Origin: JBBRLG01 sp038231495
Lineage (GTDB): Bacteria; Planctomycetota; Planctomycetia; Gemmatales; Gemmataceae
Length of the DNA: 13,316 nucleotides
Reading direction: 5' to 3'
Assembly: GCA_038231495.1 (NCBI GenBank)
Contig: JBBRLG010000154.1
Location: 1-13,316, forward strand
In this document: positions 1 to 6,923 of the stretch, one piece after another
Numbering within the stretch: the first letter of the stretch is position 1
Layout of the letters: the number at the start of each line of letters is the position of its first letter
Notes under the pieces: generated by a model
Told to the model about the DNA's origin: nothing
What the model saw: the letters and a program-made list of their open reading frames with translations, nothing else
The model's database searches: none
Made by a program: the position numbers and the translations under genes

Positions 1-8
1 GATCCGAC

Positions 9-43
9 GACACCCGACACCCGACACCCGACACCCGACACCC
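9..43. repeat. Five tandem copies of a 7-bp unit GACACCC
   Basis: Five perfect head-to-tail copies of GACACCC run from 9 to 43, followed by a degenerate GATCCCT. The array lies upstream of the first gene, at the window edge, so its true length cannot be judged. It has no coding potential that I can support. It could be a simple slippage repeat, and nothing points to a function. Confidence 0.8.
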
Positions 44-112
44 GATCCCTCCGCACAACCCGCACACCCCTCGCCGCGTTCCGATTCTTCGCGGTTTACC
101 CGGTCAATTTCA

Positions 113-140
113 TTGACAGCCGCCGTGGATCATTTACACT
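113..140 (+). promoter_or_regulatory. Candidate sigma-70 type promoter for the coiled-coil membrane protein gene
   Basis: A perfect -35 hexamer TTGACA (113-118) is followed after 16 bp by TACACT (135-140), which matches the -10 consensus at four of six bases. Transcription would start near 147, leaving a leader of about 90 nt before the ATG at 237. An inverted repeat, CACTT-GAT-AAGTG (137-149), overlaps the likely start site and could be an operator. The call rests on consensus matching only. Confidence 0.45.
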
Positions 141-222
141 TGATAAGTGAGGGTGTTTGCGGCGCGGCGCGTTCGTAGCCCCGTTCTCCCTTCCCCTTCT
201 ACCGGCTCCAGTCCTCGAATCC

Positions 223-228
223 GTGAGG
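223..228 (+). promoter_or_regulatory. Ribosome binding site that fixes the start at 237
   Basis: GTGAGG lies 8 nt before the ATG at 237. The longer in-frame GTG start at 147 has no such site and sits only 7 nt after the candidate -10 box, so 237 is preferred. Confidence 0.6.
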
Positions 229-236
229 TCCCCGCG

Positions 237-1865
237 ATGGCGAAACGTAAAGTCAGCACGCCGGCGCCCCAGCGCAGTAAACCGAAACCCAAGAGCGGCG
301 GCGGCGAAGCCAGCACCGCGCTCATCTTCTTTTTGGTCTTTTCCGTCCTGCTCAACCTCGGCCTCGGCGTCGCCACCTATTTCGGCTTCCAGCACGACGA
401 CGCCATCAAGGTCGCCAACGTGGACCTCAACAAGCAAGTCAAGAACCTGACCGACGACCGCGAATGGTATCAGTTTCAGGCGCTCGCCTACCGTGCCTAC
501 ATGGGCCAGCTTAAAGACCCCAAGGATTTCGGCATCCTGAGCGACAAACGCGAGAAGTTCGACCGCAAGCAGCTCGGCGTCCAGGCCAAGGATAAGGACG
601 ATGTCTACGCCCTCATCCTGACGACTTTGGAAAAGGACCGGAATCTGAAAACGAATGCGGAAGCCAAGCAGAATTACGAATCAGTGCTCGACGCCGAGCG
701 GAAAAAGAGTGCCGACCTCGTCGTACAGGTGGCCCAGTTGCGCACCGACAAGGACAAGGCCGAATCGAAGAAAAAGCTTGCCGAGGACGAGTTGGCCACG
801 GAGATCGACAATAACAAGAAAGAACTGGTCAAGCTGCAGAAAGACGCGAACGTGAAGCTGGACGAGTATTTCAAGACCGTCGAGTTGAGCAACAAGCAGA
901 GGGACGACCAGAACAAGCTGGACTCCGCGAAGTTGGGAACGCAAGACGCCGAGAAGAACAAGCTCGAAAAGCAGATTACCGTACTGCAGGGCACGATCGC
1001 CGGCTTAAAGCAGCTGGTCACCAACCGAGACCTGCAGATCACCCAGCTTGAAAAGAACCTCGGCAAGGACGCGCCGACCGAGATCAAACTGGACTGGAAG
1101 ATTGTCAGCATCGACAAGAACGGCACGACGGCGTACATCAACCTCGGCTCGGCCGACAAGCTCACGTCCGGCCTGACCTTCCGCGTCCACGGCATCGGCG
1201 AAGACGGCCGGCCCAAACCGCGCGACAAGGCGAACGTCGAGGTCCTCAACGTCGTCAACGACCACCTGTCGCAGGTGCGCATCCAGTACGACTACGATGA
1301 ACGCAAGGGGCTGGCCGTCCAACGGCACAACCCGCGGCTGGACCCGGTCCTCAAGGGCGACGTGCTTTATAACCCGACCTGGGACCCGTTCCAGAAACGA
1401 CACATCGCCATTGCCGGGCCGATCGACCTGGTGGGCGACGGCCGCGATTCGCTGCCCGAATTCGTCCGCACCCTGGAACGGCAAAACGTCGTCGTGGACG
1501 CGTACCTCGACACGAAGGACTTCGCCATCAAGGGACCGGGCCTCACGGTGAACACCGACCTGCTGATCATCGCCCCGCTGCCGCGGTCGCTCAACGAAGC
1601 CCGCGGTGCCGACGCCGAGATGAAGACCAAGCTGCTCGAAGGCGTTGCCAAGATGCGGAAGCAAGCGGACGAGAACGGCGTCAAGCGGAAGGGTCTGCGG
1701 CAATACCTGGAGGAGATCGGTTACCGCGTACCCAAGGGCTTAGCCGACGACGGCACCGAATCAACGACGACGCGGCCTGCCGCGGTCGATGTGCCGCCCC
1801 CGCCGCCGGTGGTGAAGCCGGACGTGCCGCCGGTCAAGCCGGACGTGCCGATGAAGGATAAATAA
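237..1865 (+). CDS. Membrane-anchored coiled-coil protein of unknown function
   Basis: This 542-residue protein is one I do not recognise as a named family. It has a short basic, proline-rich cytoplasmic N-terminus (about residues 1-25), then one hydrophobic segment (about 27-50, FFLVFSVLLNLGLGV) that should anchor it in the inner membrane. A very charged Lys/Glu/Asp/Gln region (about 130-290) has the look of a long coiled coil. A globular part follows (about 295-480), beginning DWKIVSIDKNGTTAYINLGS, which looks beta-rich and SH3-like and includes Gly-Ser-Ala-Asp-Lys turns. The C-terminal tail is low-complexity proline, with repeated KPDVP. The architecture suggests a periplasmic or envelope scaffold protein. 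The ATG at 237 is chosen over an in-frame GTG at 147 because of its GTGAGG site. It stands alone and converges on the radical SAM gene. Confidence 0.85.
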   Translation: MAKRKVSTPAPQRSKPKPKSGGGEASTALIFFLVFSVLLNLGLGVATYFGFQHDDAIKVANVDLNKQVKNLTDDREWYQFQALAYRAYMGQLKDPKDFGILSDKREKFDRKQLGVQAKDKDDVYALILTTLEKDRNLKTNAEAKQNYESVLDAERKKSADLVVQVAQLRTDKDKAESKKKLAEDELATEIDNNKKELVKLQKDANVKLDEYFKTVELSNKQRDDQNKLDSAKLGTQDAEKNKLEKQITVLQGTIAGLKQLVTNRDLQITQLEKNLGKDAPTEIKLDWKIVSIDKNGTTAYINLGSADKLTSGLTFRVHGIGEDGRPKPRDKANVEVLNVVNDHLSQVRIQYDYDERKGLAVQRHNPRLDPVLKGDVLYNPTWDPFQKRHIAIAGPIDLVGDGRDSLPEFVRTLERQNVVVDAYLDTKDFAIKGPGLTVNTDLLIIAPLPRSLNEARGADAEMKTKLLEGVAKMRKQADENGVKRKGLRQYLEEIGYRVPKGLADDGTESTTTRPAAVDVPPPPPVVKPDVPPVKPDVPMKDK

Positions 1866-1868
1866 CTC

Positions 1869-1959
1869 GCCGCTTGCGGCTTTGCAAATGCCAAACAGGA
1901 GGTCGTCGATCCCACGGATCGACGACTTCCTGTCTCATTGTCGCAAAGCCGCAAGCGGC
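1869..1959. terminator. Nested inverted repeat between convergent genes, probable bidirectional terminator or REP-like element
   Basis: An outer perfect 17-bp inverted repeat (1869-1885 with 1943-1959, GCCGCTTGCGGCTTTGC) encloses an inner 18-bp one (1895-1912 with 1916-1933) that has a single mismatch and a 3-nt loop. The mismatch is a G-U wobble in plus-strand RNA. It begins 3 nt after the TAA of the upstream gene and lies 45 nt from the stop of the convergent radical SAM gene, so it is well placed to end transcripts from both sides. There is no long T tract. I found no direct repeats at its ends, so it does not look like a fresh insertion. Confidence 0.6.
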
Positions 1960-2004
1960 ACGGGCGGCAGGGTGTAGCCACGTAGCCTTTCGGACCGCGT
2001 TGAA

Positions 2005-3282
2005 TTAGACGCCCGACAACTGCCGTGCCGATTGGGCCAGCACCCCCGGCGCGGCGGTGCGGCTGTGGTCGCGGCCGCGGTAGACGCCGAAATCGTTGAA
2101 CCAAAACCGCTTCGCCAACCGATAGAGGACGTTCTTCTCCGGAATCTCGCCGCCCGGATTGTACTGCGACGTGCGCACGGTCATCGCCGCCAACTCCGCC
2201 AGCGCGGTGCCGCGCGCCGTCGCGTCGCGGGCCCCATGCTTCTCGACCAATAGCTTGAGCAAATCGGGCCGTTCCAGCACGATGCAGCCGCGCGTCGTCG
2301 ATTGGGCCAGTTCGCGGAAGTCGCGCAGGAAGCCCGACTGGATGAACTTGTCCTTGAGCGAGCGGTTGTCGGCCTCCGACGAGTGGATCGACTCCTTCGT
2401 GAACTGCACGATTGGGCACGGCTCGATGTCGCCCCACGGGTTGATGTGGTGCGTGATGCCGGTCGCCGCGGGACACAGCGCCTGTCCTTCGCCGTCGAAA
2501 TAGGCATCGACGATAATGATCGGCTTTTTGGCCCGCATCTCGACGACGAATTTGCGCGCTTTGTACTGCTGGGCGGGCGAGAGGCACAGGTCGGGCTTGG
2601 CGTCCGGACCCATCGGGCGGTAGACGTGGAACCAGGTGTACATCACGCCCATCTCGATCAGGCGGTCCACCCATTTTTCCGTTAGCAGATCGTCAATGTT
2701 CGTCTGGCAGAGGCTCGTGCAGACGCCGGTAAACACCTTGTGCTTGAGGCAATTGCGCACGCCCTCCATCGTCTTGCTCAGGACGTTGGCCCGGCCGCGG
2801 CGCTCGTCGCTGACGATCTCGGTGCCCTCGACGCTGACGAGCGGCGTGACGTTGCCGAGCTGGCGCATACGCCGGGCGCGCTCTTCGGTGATGAACTGGC
2901 CGTTGGTGAAGATCTGGAAATAGCAATCGGGGTGCTCGGCGAGCATGTCGAGCAAGTGCGGGTGCATGAACGGCTCGCCGCCGACGACGCCGAAGAAGAC
3001 GTTGCCCATCGCCTTGGCCTCGCGGACCAGCTTGTGAAAGGCGTCGGGCTGAATAATCTCCTGTTTGGAAGCCACGTCCACCCAGCAGCCCTGGCAGCGC
3101 AAGTTACAGCTGTTGATGATGGAGACGTAGAGGAACGGCGGGAAGTATTCGCCCTTTTTGAGCCGGGCTTTGTGCTTCTCGACGGACAACATGCCCTTCC
3201 AGCCCATGTTCCAGGCCAGTTTCCACAGGAGGCGCTTGTCGGTCTCGACCAGCATGCGCCGGGCCATCTTCAGGAGATACAT
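2005..3282 (-). CDS. Radical SAM protein with an extra C-terminal cysteine cluster
   Basis: This 425-residue enzyme carries the radical SAM signature CNLRCQGC (CxxxCxxC) about 65 residues in, which holds the 4Fe-4S cluster that cleaves S-adenosylmethionine. GGEP, the usual SAM-contacting motif, follows in VVGGEPFMHP, and LVSVEGTE fits a later barrel strand. Further cysteines in LCPAATGI, DIEPCPI and TTRGCIVL suggest a SPASM- or twitch-like region with a second iron-sulfur cluster; this is inferred from spacing only. The substrate cannot be told. ATG 3282 is chosen over the in-frame TTG at 3303 because AAAGG lies 6 nt before it. It is the last gene of a minus-strand run, 50 nt after a small unknown gene, and faces the nested terminator. 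The basic N-terminus (MYLLKMARRM) could associate with membrane. Confidence 0.85.
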   Translation of the reverse strand: MYLLKMARRMLVETDKRLLWKLAWNMGWKGMLSVEKHKARLKKGEYFPPFLYVSIINSCNLRCQGCWVDVASKQEIIQPDAFHKLVREAKAMGNVFFGVVGGEPFMHPHLLDMLAEHPDCYFQIFTNGQFITEERARRMRQLGNVTPLVSVEGTEIVSDERRGRANVLSKTMEGVRNCLKHKVFTGVCTSLCQTNIDDLLTEKWVDRLIEMGVMYTWFHVYRPMGPDAKPDLCLSPAQQYKARKFVVEMRAKKPIIIVDAYFDGEGQALCPAATGITHHINPWGDIEPCPIVQFTKESIHSSEADNRSLKDKFIQSGFLRDFRELAQSTTRGCIVLERPDLLKLLVEKHGARDATARGTALAELAAMTVRTSQYNPGGEIPEKNVLYRLAKRFWFNDFGVYRGRDHSRTAAPGVLAQSARQLSGV

Positions 3283-3288
3283 GATTTG

Positions 3289-3293
3289 CCTTT
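3289..3293 (-). promoter_or_regulatory. Ribosome binding site that fixes the radical SAM start
   Basis: AAAGG on the minus strand, 6 nt before ATG 3282. It lies inside the longer TTG-initiated frame, so it argues for the shorter protein. Confidence 0.5.
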
Positions 3294-3332
3294 CGTGCCG
3301 CAAAACCGACGGCGTGTTGAGAACATAAGGTA

Positions 3333-3653
3333 TTACGGCTGCTTCTTGTGGTCCACCGGCGCGAATGGGTCTCCGATCTCATCGAGCAGAAGCCTTCCGG
3401 CCGCGTTCAGATGCGGGACCACATGGTAGAGAAAACCGATGACGAAGATGCAGGCAGCCTCCTCGTCGTGTTGGTCTGGCTTCTCAAACAGCTCGACGAG
3501 CTCCTTGAGGTCGTCTTCCCAATCGGTCATATGAAACACAAAGTCGCGCCGCCGATTTTCGTACTCCTCCGCGGTAAGGTCGTCTCCTGGACCTTCTCTG
3601 GCGCCGTCATAAACACGGCCCAGAATCTCTTTGAGTTTGGATGATGGTAGCAT
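3333..3653 (-). CDS. Small acidic protein of unknown function, second gene of a tight pair
   Basis: 106 residues, not recognised. It is acidic and probably mostly helical, with the stretch DWEDDLKELVELFEKPDQHDEE followed by a hydrophobic helix (CIFVIGFLYHVVPHL) and an LNAAGRLLLDEIGDPF tail. No signal peptide or catalytic motif is visible. Its ATG (3653) lies 4 nt past the stop of the upstream 77-codon gene, and its ribosome site GAGGAG is inside the end of that gene, so the two are almost certainly translated together. The base composition is visibly more AT-rich than ispD or the radical SAM gene, hinting that the pair was acquired. A toxin-antitoxin or toxin-immunity pair is possible on size and spacing alone, with no family match to support it. 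Confidence 0.7.
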   Translation of the reverse strand: MLPSSKLKEILGRVYDGAREGPGDDLTAEEYENRRRDFVFHMTDWEDDLKELVELFEKPDQHDEEAACIFVIGFLYHVVPHLNAAGRLLLDEIGDPFAPVDHKKQP

Positions 3654-3657
3654 AGTT

Positions 3658-3891
3658 TCAACTCCTCAGTTTGGCATTCCATTCTTCGATTTGCGCCCGC
3701 CACTTTTGCGCCGTTTTCACCCCCACATGGGGCAGGACCTCTTCCATCTGCCGAATCCATTCGTTGATTTCACCAATCCAGTGGAGAACGCTCCAATTGG
3801 TCGGATCGGCAGCGATCTTTCGGAAGTGCTTCTCAATGGTAGGCGCATGACCCTTTAAGCGTTTCAACGCTTCCTTGCGAGGTATAGCCAT
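3658..3891 (-). CDS. Small helical protein of unknown function, first gene of a tight pair
   Basis: 77 residues, not recognised. It is rich in Lys, Trp, Glu and Ile, and looks all-helical: an N-terminal KEALKRLKGH segment, HFRKIAADP, then WIGEINEWIRQMEEVLPHVG and a final KTAQKWRAQIEEWNAKL helix. Five tryptophans in 77 residues is notable. ATG 3891 has AGGA 7 nt upstream. The next gene starts 4 nt after the stop, so the two proteins are probably made in similar amounts and may interact. It follows ispD by 26 nt, but its AT-richer base use differs from ispD, so a shared transcript need not mean a shared role. Confidence 0.7.
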   Translation of the reverse strand: MAIPRKEALKRLKGHAPTIEKHFRKIAADPTNWSVLHWIGEINEWIRQMEEVLPHVGVKTAQKWRAQIEEWNAKLRS

Positions 3892-3917
3892 CTTGAATTC
3901 CTGTCAAGGATGCGGGA

Positions 3918-4658
3918 TTACCACTTCGCCTCGTCGTCGAACGGATGGATCGGCCCTTTCGCCTTCGGCTTGGGCCGCGACTTCAGCACCGCCTCCGCCA
4001 GGAACAGGTCTTCCTTCGTCGTGATTTTGAGGTTGGTGGACGAACCGGCGACCAGGTACACGGCGTGGCCCGCGGCTTCGACGAGTTGGGCGTCGTCGGT
4101 GATCTGCTTGCCGTATTTCGCGCGGTCGGCGTAAGCCGCGACCAGCCATTCGCGGCGGAACACCTGCGGCGTCTGTGCCAGCCACAGACCCTGGCGCGGC
4201 ACCGTTTCCTTTACCTGGTTCTTGTCGTCGGCACGTTTGATCGTGTCGGCGACCGGCACCGCGAGCAGGGCGGCCCCAGTCTTTTGTGCCTCGGCAAAGA
4301 CGCCATCGACCAGCGCGGCGGTAAGGCACGGGCGGGCGGCGTCGTGGATGGCGACGAACTCGGCCTCGGGCTTGAGGAGGGCCAGGGCGTTGGCCACCGA
4401 CTCGAAGCGCTCGCGGCCGCCGTCGGCAATTTGGATGTTCATGAAGGCGAGGTTGGCACCGTAACGGCGGCGGAAGGTTTCCTGATCGTCCGGCGCGACG
4501 ACGACGACACATTGGCACACGTCGTCGCGGGTGACGAACAGCTCGGCGGAGCGCAGCCAGACGGCCCGGCCGTCGAGGTTGGCGAAGACTTTTTTTTCGC
4601 GGTCGTGAAAGCGGGAGGACTGGCCGGCGGCCGGCAGGATGACGGCAAAGCGCGACAT
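3918..4658 (-). CDS. ispD: 2-C-methyl-D-erythritol 4-phosphate cytidylyltransferase
   Basis: IspD joins CTP and 2-C-methyl-D-erythritol 4-phosphate to form CDP-methylerythritol in the non-mevalonate (MEP) isoprenoid pathway in the cytoplasm. The 246 residues show the family motifs in order: the nucleotide-binding loop LPAAGQSSRF (8-17), with a variant EKKVF in place of the usual PK segment, GGRERFESVANAL (80-92), HDAARP (105-110), VPVADTIK (134-141), AQTPQVFRRE (161-170), TDDAQLVE (187-194) and LKITTKEDL (210-218). A basic tail with KPKAKGPIHPF extends past the usual end. ATG 4658 is chosen over GTG 4667 because GAGG (4667-4670) lies 8 nt before it and would overlap the GTG. It follows a small coiled-coil gene by 64 nt. 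No ispF was seen beside it. Confidence 0.92.
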   Translation of the reverse strand: MSRFAVILPAAGQSSRFHDREKKVFANLDGRAVWLRSAELFVTRDDVCQCVVVVAPDDQETFRRRYGANLAFMNIQIADGGRERFESVANALALLKPEAEFVAIHDAARPCLTAALVDGVFAEAQKTGAALLAVPVADTIKRADDKNQVKETVPRQGLWLAQTPQVFRREWLVAAYADRAKYGKQITDDAQLVEAAGHAVYLVAGSSTNLKITTKEDLFLAEAVLKSRPKPKAKGPIHPFDDEAKW

Positions 4659-4722
4659 GGCGAACACCTCGGCGGCGGGGAGAGTACGCGGCAGCGGACG
4701 ACTGGCCCGCGTGCCTTCTCCA

Positions 4723-5046
4723 TCATACCGCGCCGCTTGCCCAGTCCGCCAGCCTTTGCTCGCCCGCGCGCAACTGGTCGAGGTGCTGCTGCATCTGTTC
4801 GACCTCGCCCTGCAAATAGACGTCGATCTCGGTGGCGTTTGTTTCGGCCCGGTCGAGACAGGTCTGCAACCGTGTCAGGCGTTCGTCGAGTTTTTGCAGA
4901 GGCACACCGGCCTCGGCGACGGCGGGAAACGCCGGAATGACCGCCTCCGGGTCGTAGGCGAGCGATCCAAGGAGGGTGCGCTCGATCCGGTCGAGGACCT
5001 TCATCCAGGCGACGACGGCGTGCGAGTCGGTGGCGGACGGCAACAT
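4723..5046 (-). CDS. Small coiled-coil protein of unknown function
   Basis: 107 residues, not recognised as a named family. The first half is a mixed segment (SHAVVAWMKVLDRIERTLLG) and the second half, from about residue 50, is a continuous heptad-rich helix (LQKLDERLTRLQTCLDRAE, then VEQMQQHLDQLRAGEQRLADW), so a coiled-coil adaptor or structural protein is likely. There is no signal peptide or membrane segment. ATG 5046 has a strong AGGAGG-type site 8 nt upstream. A possible -10 box TATACA lies in the 158-bp gap before it, without a convincing -35. The gap also has a GC-rich hairpin (5156-5178) with no T tract. The gene lies 64 nt before ispD and may be cotranscribed with it. Confidence 0.75.
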   Translation of the reverse strand: MLPSATDSHAVVAWMKVLDRIERTLLGSLAYDPEAVIPAFPAVAEAGVPLQKLDERLTRLQTCLDRAETNATEIDVYLQGEVEQMQQHLDQLRAGEQRLADWASGAV

Positions 5047-5204
5047 GGGTAAAGCCTCCTCTCCGCGGGCCTGCGGGCGGCCGCCTGTATAGCAGATCGG
5101 GAGGGTTTTGCACGGCCAATTCTTGTGACGATTTGGATAAGGTCCCGGCGGGCGAGCGGGGTCGCGTCAGCGCCCCGCGTAGGCCCGCACTCGGGGCGCA
5201 AATG

Positions 5205-5960
5205 CTAATCGATATCGGGTTCAGGTAGTATCCCCGTCTCGACGACCTTACGAAACTCTTCGGGACTGACATCCCAGGCCGCGGTATAGGTCGTTTCCAG
5301 GGGCACGGAAATATACCCTGATTCCGCCAGGAACAGCGGCATGTCCGGTAACAGGTCGCCGACGGCGACCGGTTCTACATAAGCTGCTTTCTCGCCGGCG
5401 CTTTCGTAGGACGCCAAAATCCGATCTTTGCCCTCCGGGAACGTGAAATCCTCATCGAGAAACTCGTCCCAGATTGCCTTGTGCATGCCGTAGGGATCCC
5501 GGACCGTCGGCGGGAAGAGGTCGATAACCAGGAGGTGAACCCCTGCCTGGATAAAAAGGCTTGCCTTCTCCAGGAAGGCGCGCAGGGCTGCGCGACTGTC
5601 CTTGTTGCCGGGCGACACGATTTCGATGACGGCGACGATCCGGCCGAGGTGATGGCGGACGACGATCCGGTTGGCGCGCCCGGCGAAAATTTCTTCCGCG
5701 GTGCGCCGCACGATTCTCGTCGTGGGCCGTTGCAGGGTGAGCGTCCCTCCGCTTACATCCGAGGGCGGTTGATGTGGATTCCCCCAACGCTGCACCGCCA
5801 AGACGTCAGTTTCCTTTGCGCCAGACCGCTGCTCGACCAGTGCGGACAGTCCTTTCGGCAAGCGCCCCGCATTCAAGGCGTCCTTGATCCGAATCGACCA
5901 ACTTTGATGGAAGTCGTGAAACAATCCCGCGGGCACGCGCGTCCAGTCGTGAATCGGCAT
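5205..5960 (-). CDS. DUF4058 family protein
   Basis: 251 residues matching my recollection of the DUF4058 family, which is common in planctomycetes and cyanobacteria and has no established function. The start MPIHDWTRVPAGLFHDFHQS is the typical family opening. The middle holds RIVAVIEIVSPGNKDSR and the segment AGVHLLVIDLFPP, which resemble the core strands of a restriction-endonuclease-like fold (E-V-SPxNK, then VDLLP). Whether it is active is unknown. Of three in-frame starts (5993, 5966, 5960), ATG 5960 is chosen because GGAGG (5969-5973) lies 8 nt before it, only 2 nt before 5966, and because the family starts with MPIHDW. It is 60 nt downstream of the creatininase-like gene and may share its transcript. 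Confidence 0.82.
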   Translation of the reverse strand: MPIHDWTRVPAGLFHDFHQSWSIRIKDALNAGRLPKGLSALVEQRSGAKETDVLAVQRWGNPHQPPSDVSGGTLTLQRPTTRIVRRTAEEIFAGRANRIVVRHHLGRIVAVIEIVSPGNKDSRAALRAFLEKASLFIQAGVHLLVIDLFPPTVRDPYGMHKAIWDEFLDEDFTFPEGKDRILASYESAGEKAAYVEPVAVGDLLPDMPLFLAESGYISVPLETTYTAAWDVSPEEFRKVVETGILPEPDID

Positions 5961-5968
5961 CGCCATCC

Positions 5969-5973
5969 CCTCC
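5969..5973 (-). promoter_or_regulatory. Ribosome binding site that fixes the DUF4058 start
   Basis: GGAGG on the minus strand, 8 nt from ATG 5960 but only 2 nt from ATG 5966, so it selects the shorter protein. Confidence 0.65.
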
Positions 5974-6020
5974 GTAAATTTCGAGTCAAGCACTGCCGAA
6001 CATTATACCTGACACTTGGC

Positions 6021-6791
6021 TCAATACGGAAACGTTTCGTCCATCGGTGCAGCGGCCAGTTCAACGAGGAAGGACGACAGCCGTTCGACCAACACGTTCA
6101 TCAGCTGTTTGCCTTTTTCCGCCGACGCTTTCGACGGATCGCCCAGGCCCGTGCTGGTCGTAACCAGGTGCCACGGTCGCGTGATGCTAACCCAACCGCG
6201 GTTGATGCCCTCCAACCGCGACGGCCTGGCCGTGCCGGCGTCCGCCTGGTCCATGTGCATCAACTCCGGGAAGTACGCCAGGCCCAGGCTCGTCTCCATC
6301 TCGTCGGCATGCTCGCCCGGCTTCTCAAAGATCTTCGGCACCACGTCGCCGGCCATGCGATACCAGTCGCACAGGCACAAAAAAACCTTGGTGCGGTGGT
6401 GCAACTGGCGCAGCAGCGGTTTCAGCTCGTTGCCGCCGTGGCCGTTGAGCAGCAGCAGCTTGCGCACGCCCTGACGTTCCAGCGAATCGACCAGGTCGGT
6501 GAGGATGGCCAGCAGCGTCGTCGGCGACAGACTGCACGCCAGCGACCCCGGCACCTGGAAATAGTTGGTATTCACGCCGAACGGCACGGTCGGCAAGAGG
6601 ATGACCCGTGCCCCGGCCTGGTAGGCTTTTTCGCACGCCAAGCGGCCGAGGACTTCGACCTGATAATTGTCCGTGCCGTAGGGCATGTGCAGGTTGTGCG
6701 GCTCGGTGGCACCGAAGGGCAGGACTGCGACCTGCCACGGTTGTTCGCGCACGAAAGCGTGGGTCTGTTCCGCCAGGATCGGTTTTTGCAT
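6021..6791 (-). CDS. Creatininase family amidohydrolase
   Basis: 256 residues of the creatininase superfamily, metal-dependent enzymes that cleave cyclic or linear amides; the group includes creatinine amidohydrolase, the riboflavin-pathway ArfB and the mycofactocin MftE. The family's metal-site motifs are visible: FGATEPHNLHMPYGTDN (26-42, with Glu30, His32 and Asp41, matching E-x-H...GTD), NGHGGN (116-121), and GEHADEMETS (159-168), which matches the usual HAGExETS. The substrate cannot be predicted, and no creatine or flavin genes adjoin it. ATG 6791 is chosen because GGAG lies 5 nt upstream; the longer frame to 6845 has no ribosome site and adds a basic, non-family extension. It diverges from the PEP-CTERM gene across a 132-bp gap and heads the minus-strand run. 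Confidence 0.88.
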   Translation of the reverse strand: MQKPILAEQTHAFVREQPWQVAVLPFGATEPHNLHMPYGTDNYQVEVLGRLACEKAYQAGARVILLPTVPFGVNTNYFQVPGSLACSLSPTTLLAILTDLVDSLERQGVRKLLLLNGHGGNELKPLLRQLHHRTKVFLCLCDWYRMAGDVVPKIFEKPGEHADEMETSLGLAYFPELMHMDQADAGTARPSRLEGINRGWVSITRPWHLVTTSTGLGDPSKASAEKGKQLMNVLVERLSSFLVELAAAPMDETFPY

Positions 6792-6923
6792 CGAGTCTCC
6801 TGCCCTCCTGTTCACCTTCCGCGCAGCCGGTTTGCGAATCCGCATTGACCGGAATTCGGGATCGACGTACCCTTTGGGTCGGTTGCGGGGATTGCCCGTT
6901 CAGTTGCCTCACGGATATCACGG

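Noticed and set aside
147..236. N-terminal extension of the first gene from GTG 147
   Set aside because: There is no ribosome site, it nearly overlaps the candidate promoter, and the extra 30 residues are Arg/Pro/Ser-rich without a domain.
1869..1959. Nested inverted repeat as a third MITE-like family
   Set aside because: No direct repeats flank its ends; its position between convergent genes fits a terminator better.
5156..5178. Terminator between the DUF4058 gene and the small coiled-coil gene
   Set aside because: GCGGGG/CCCCGC can pair, but no T tract follows on the minus strand and such hairpins arise easily in GC-rich DNA.
5481..6848. A 455-codon plus-strand open frame
   Set aside because: It lies opposite the DUF4058 and creatininase genes, whose family motifs are clear. 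Its Arg/His/Gln-rich composition is typical of an antisense frame in high-GC DNA.
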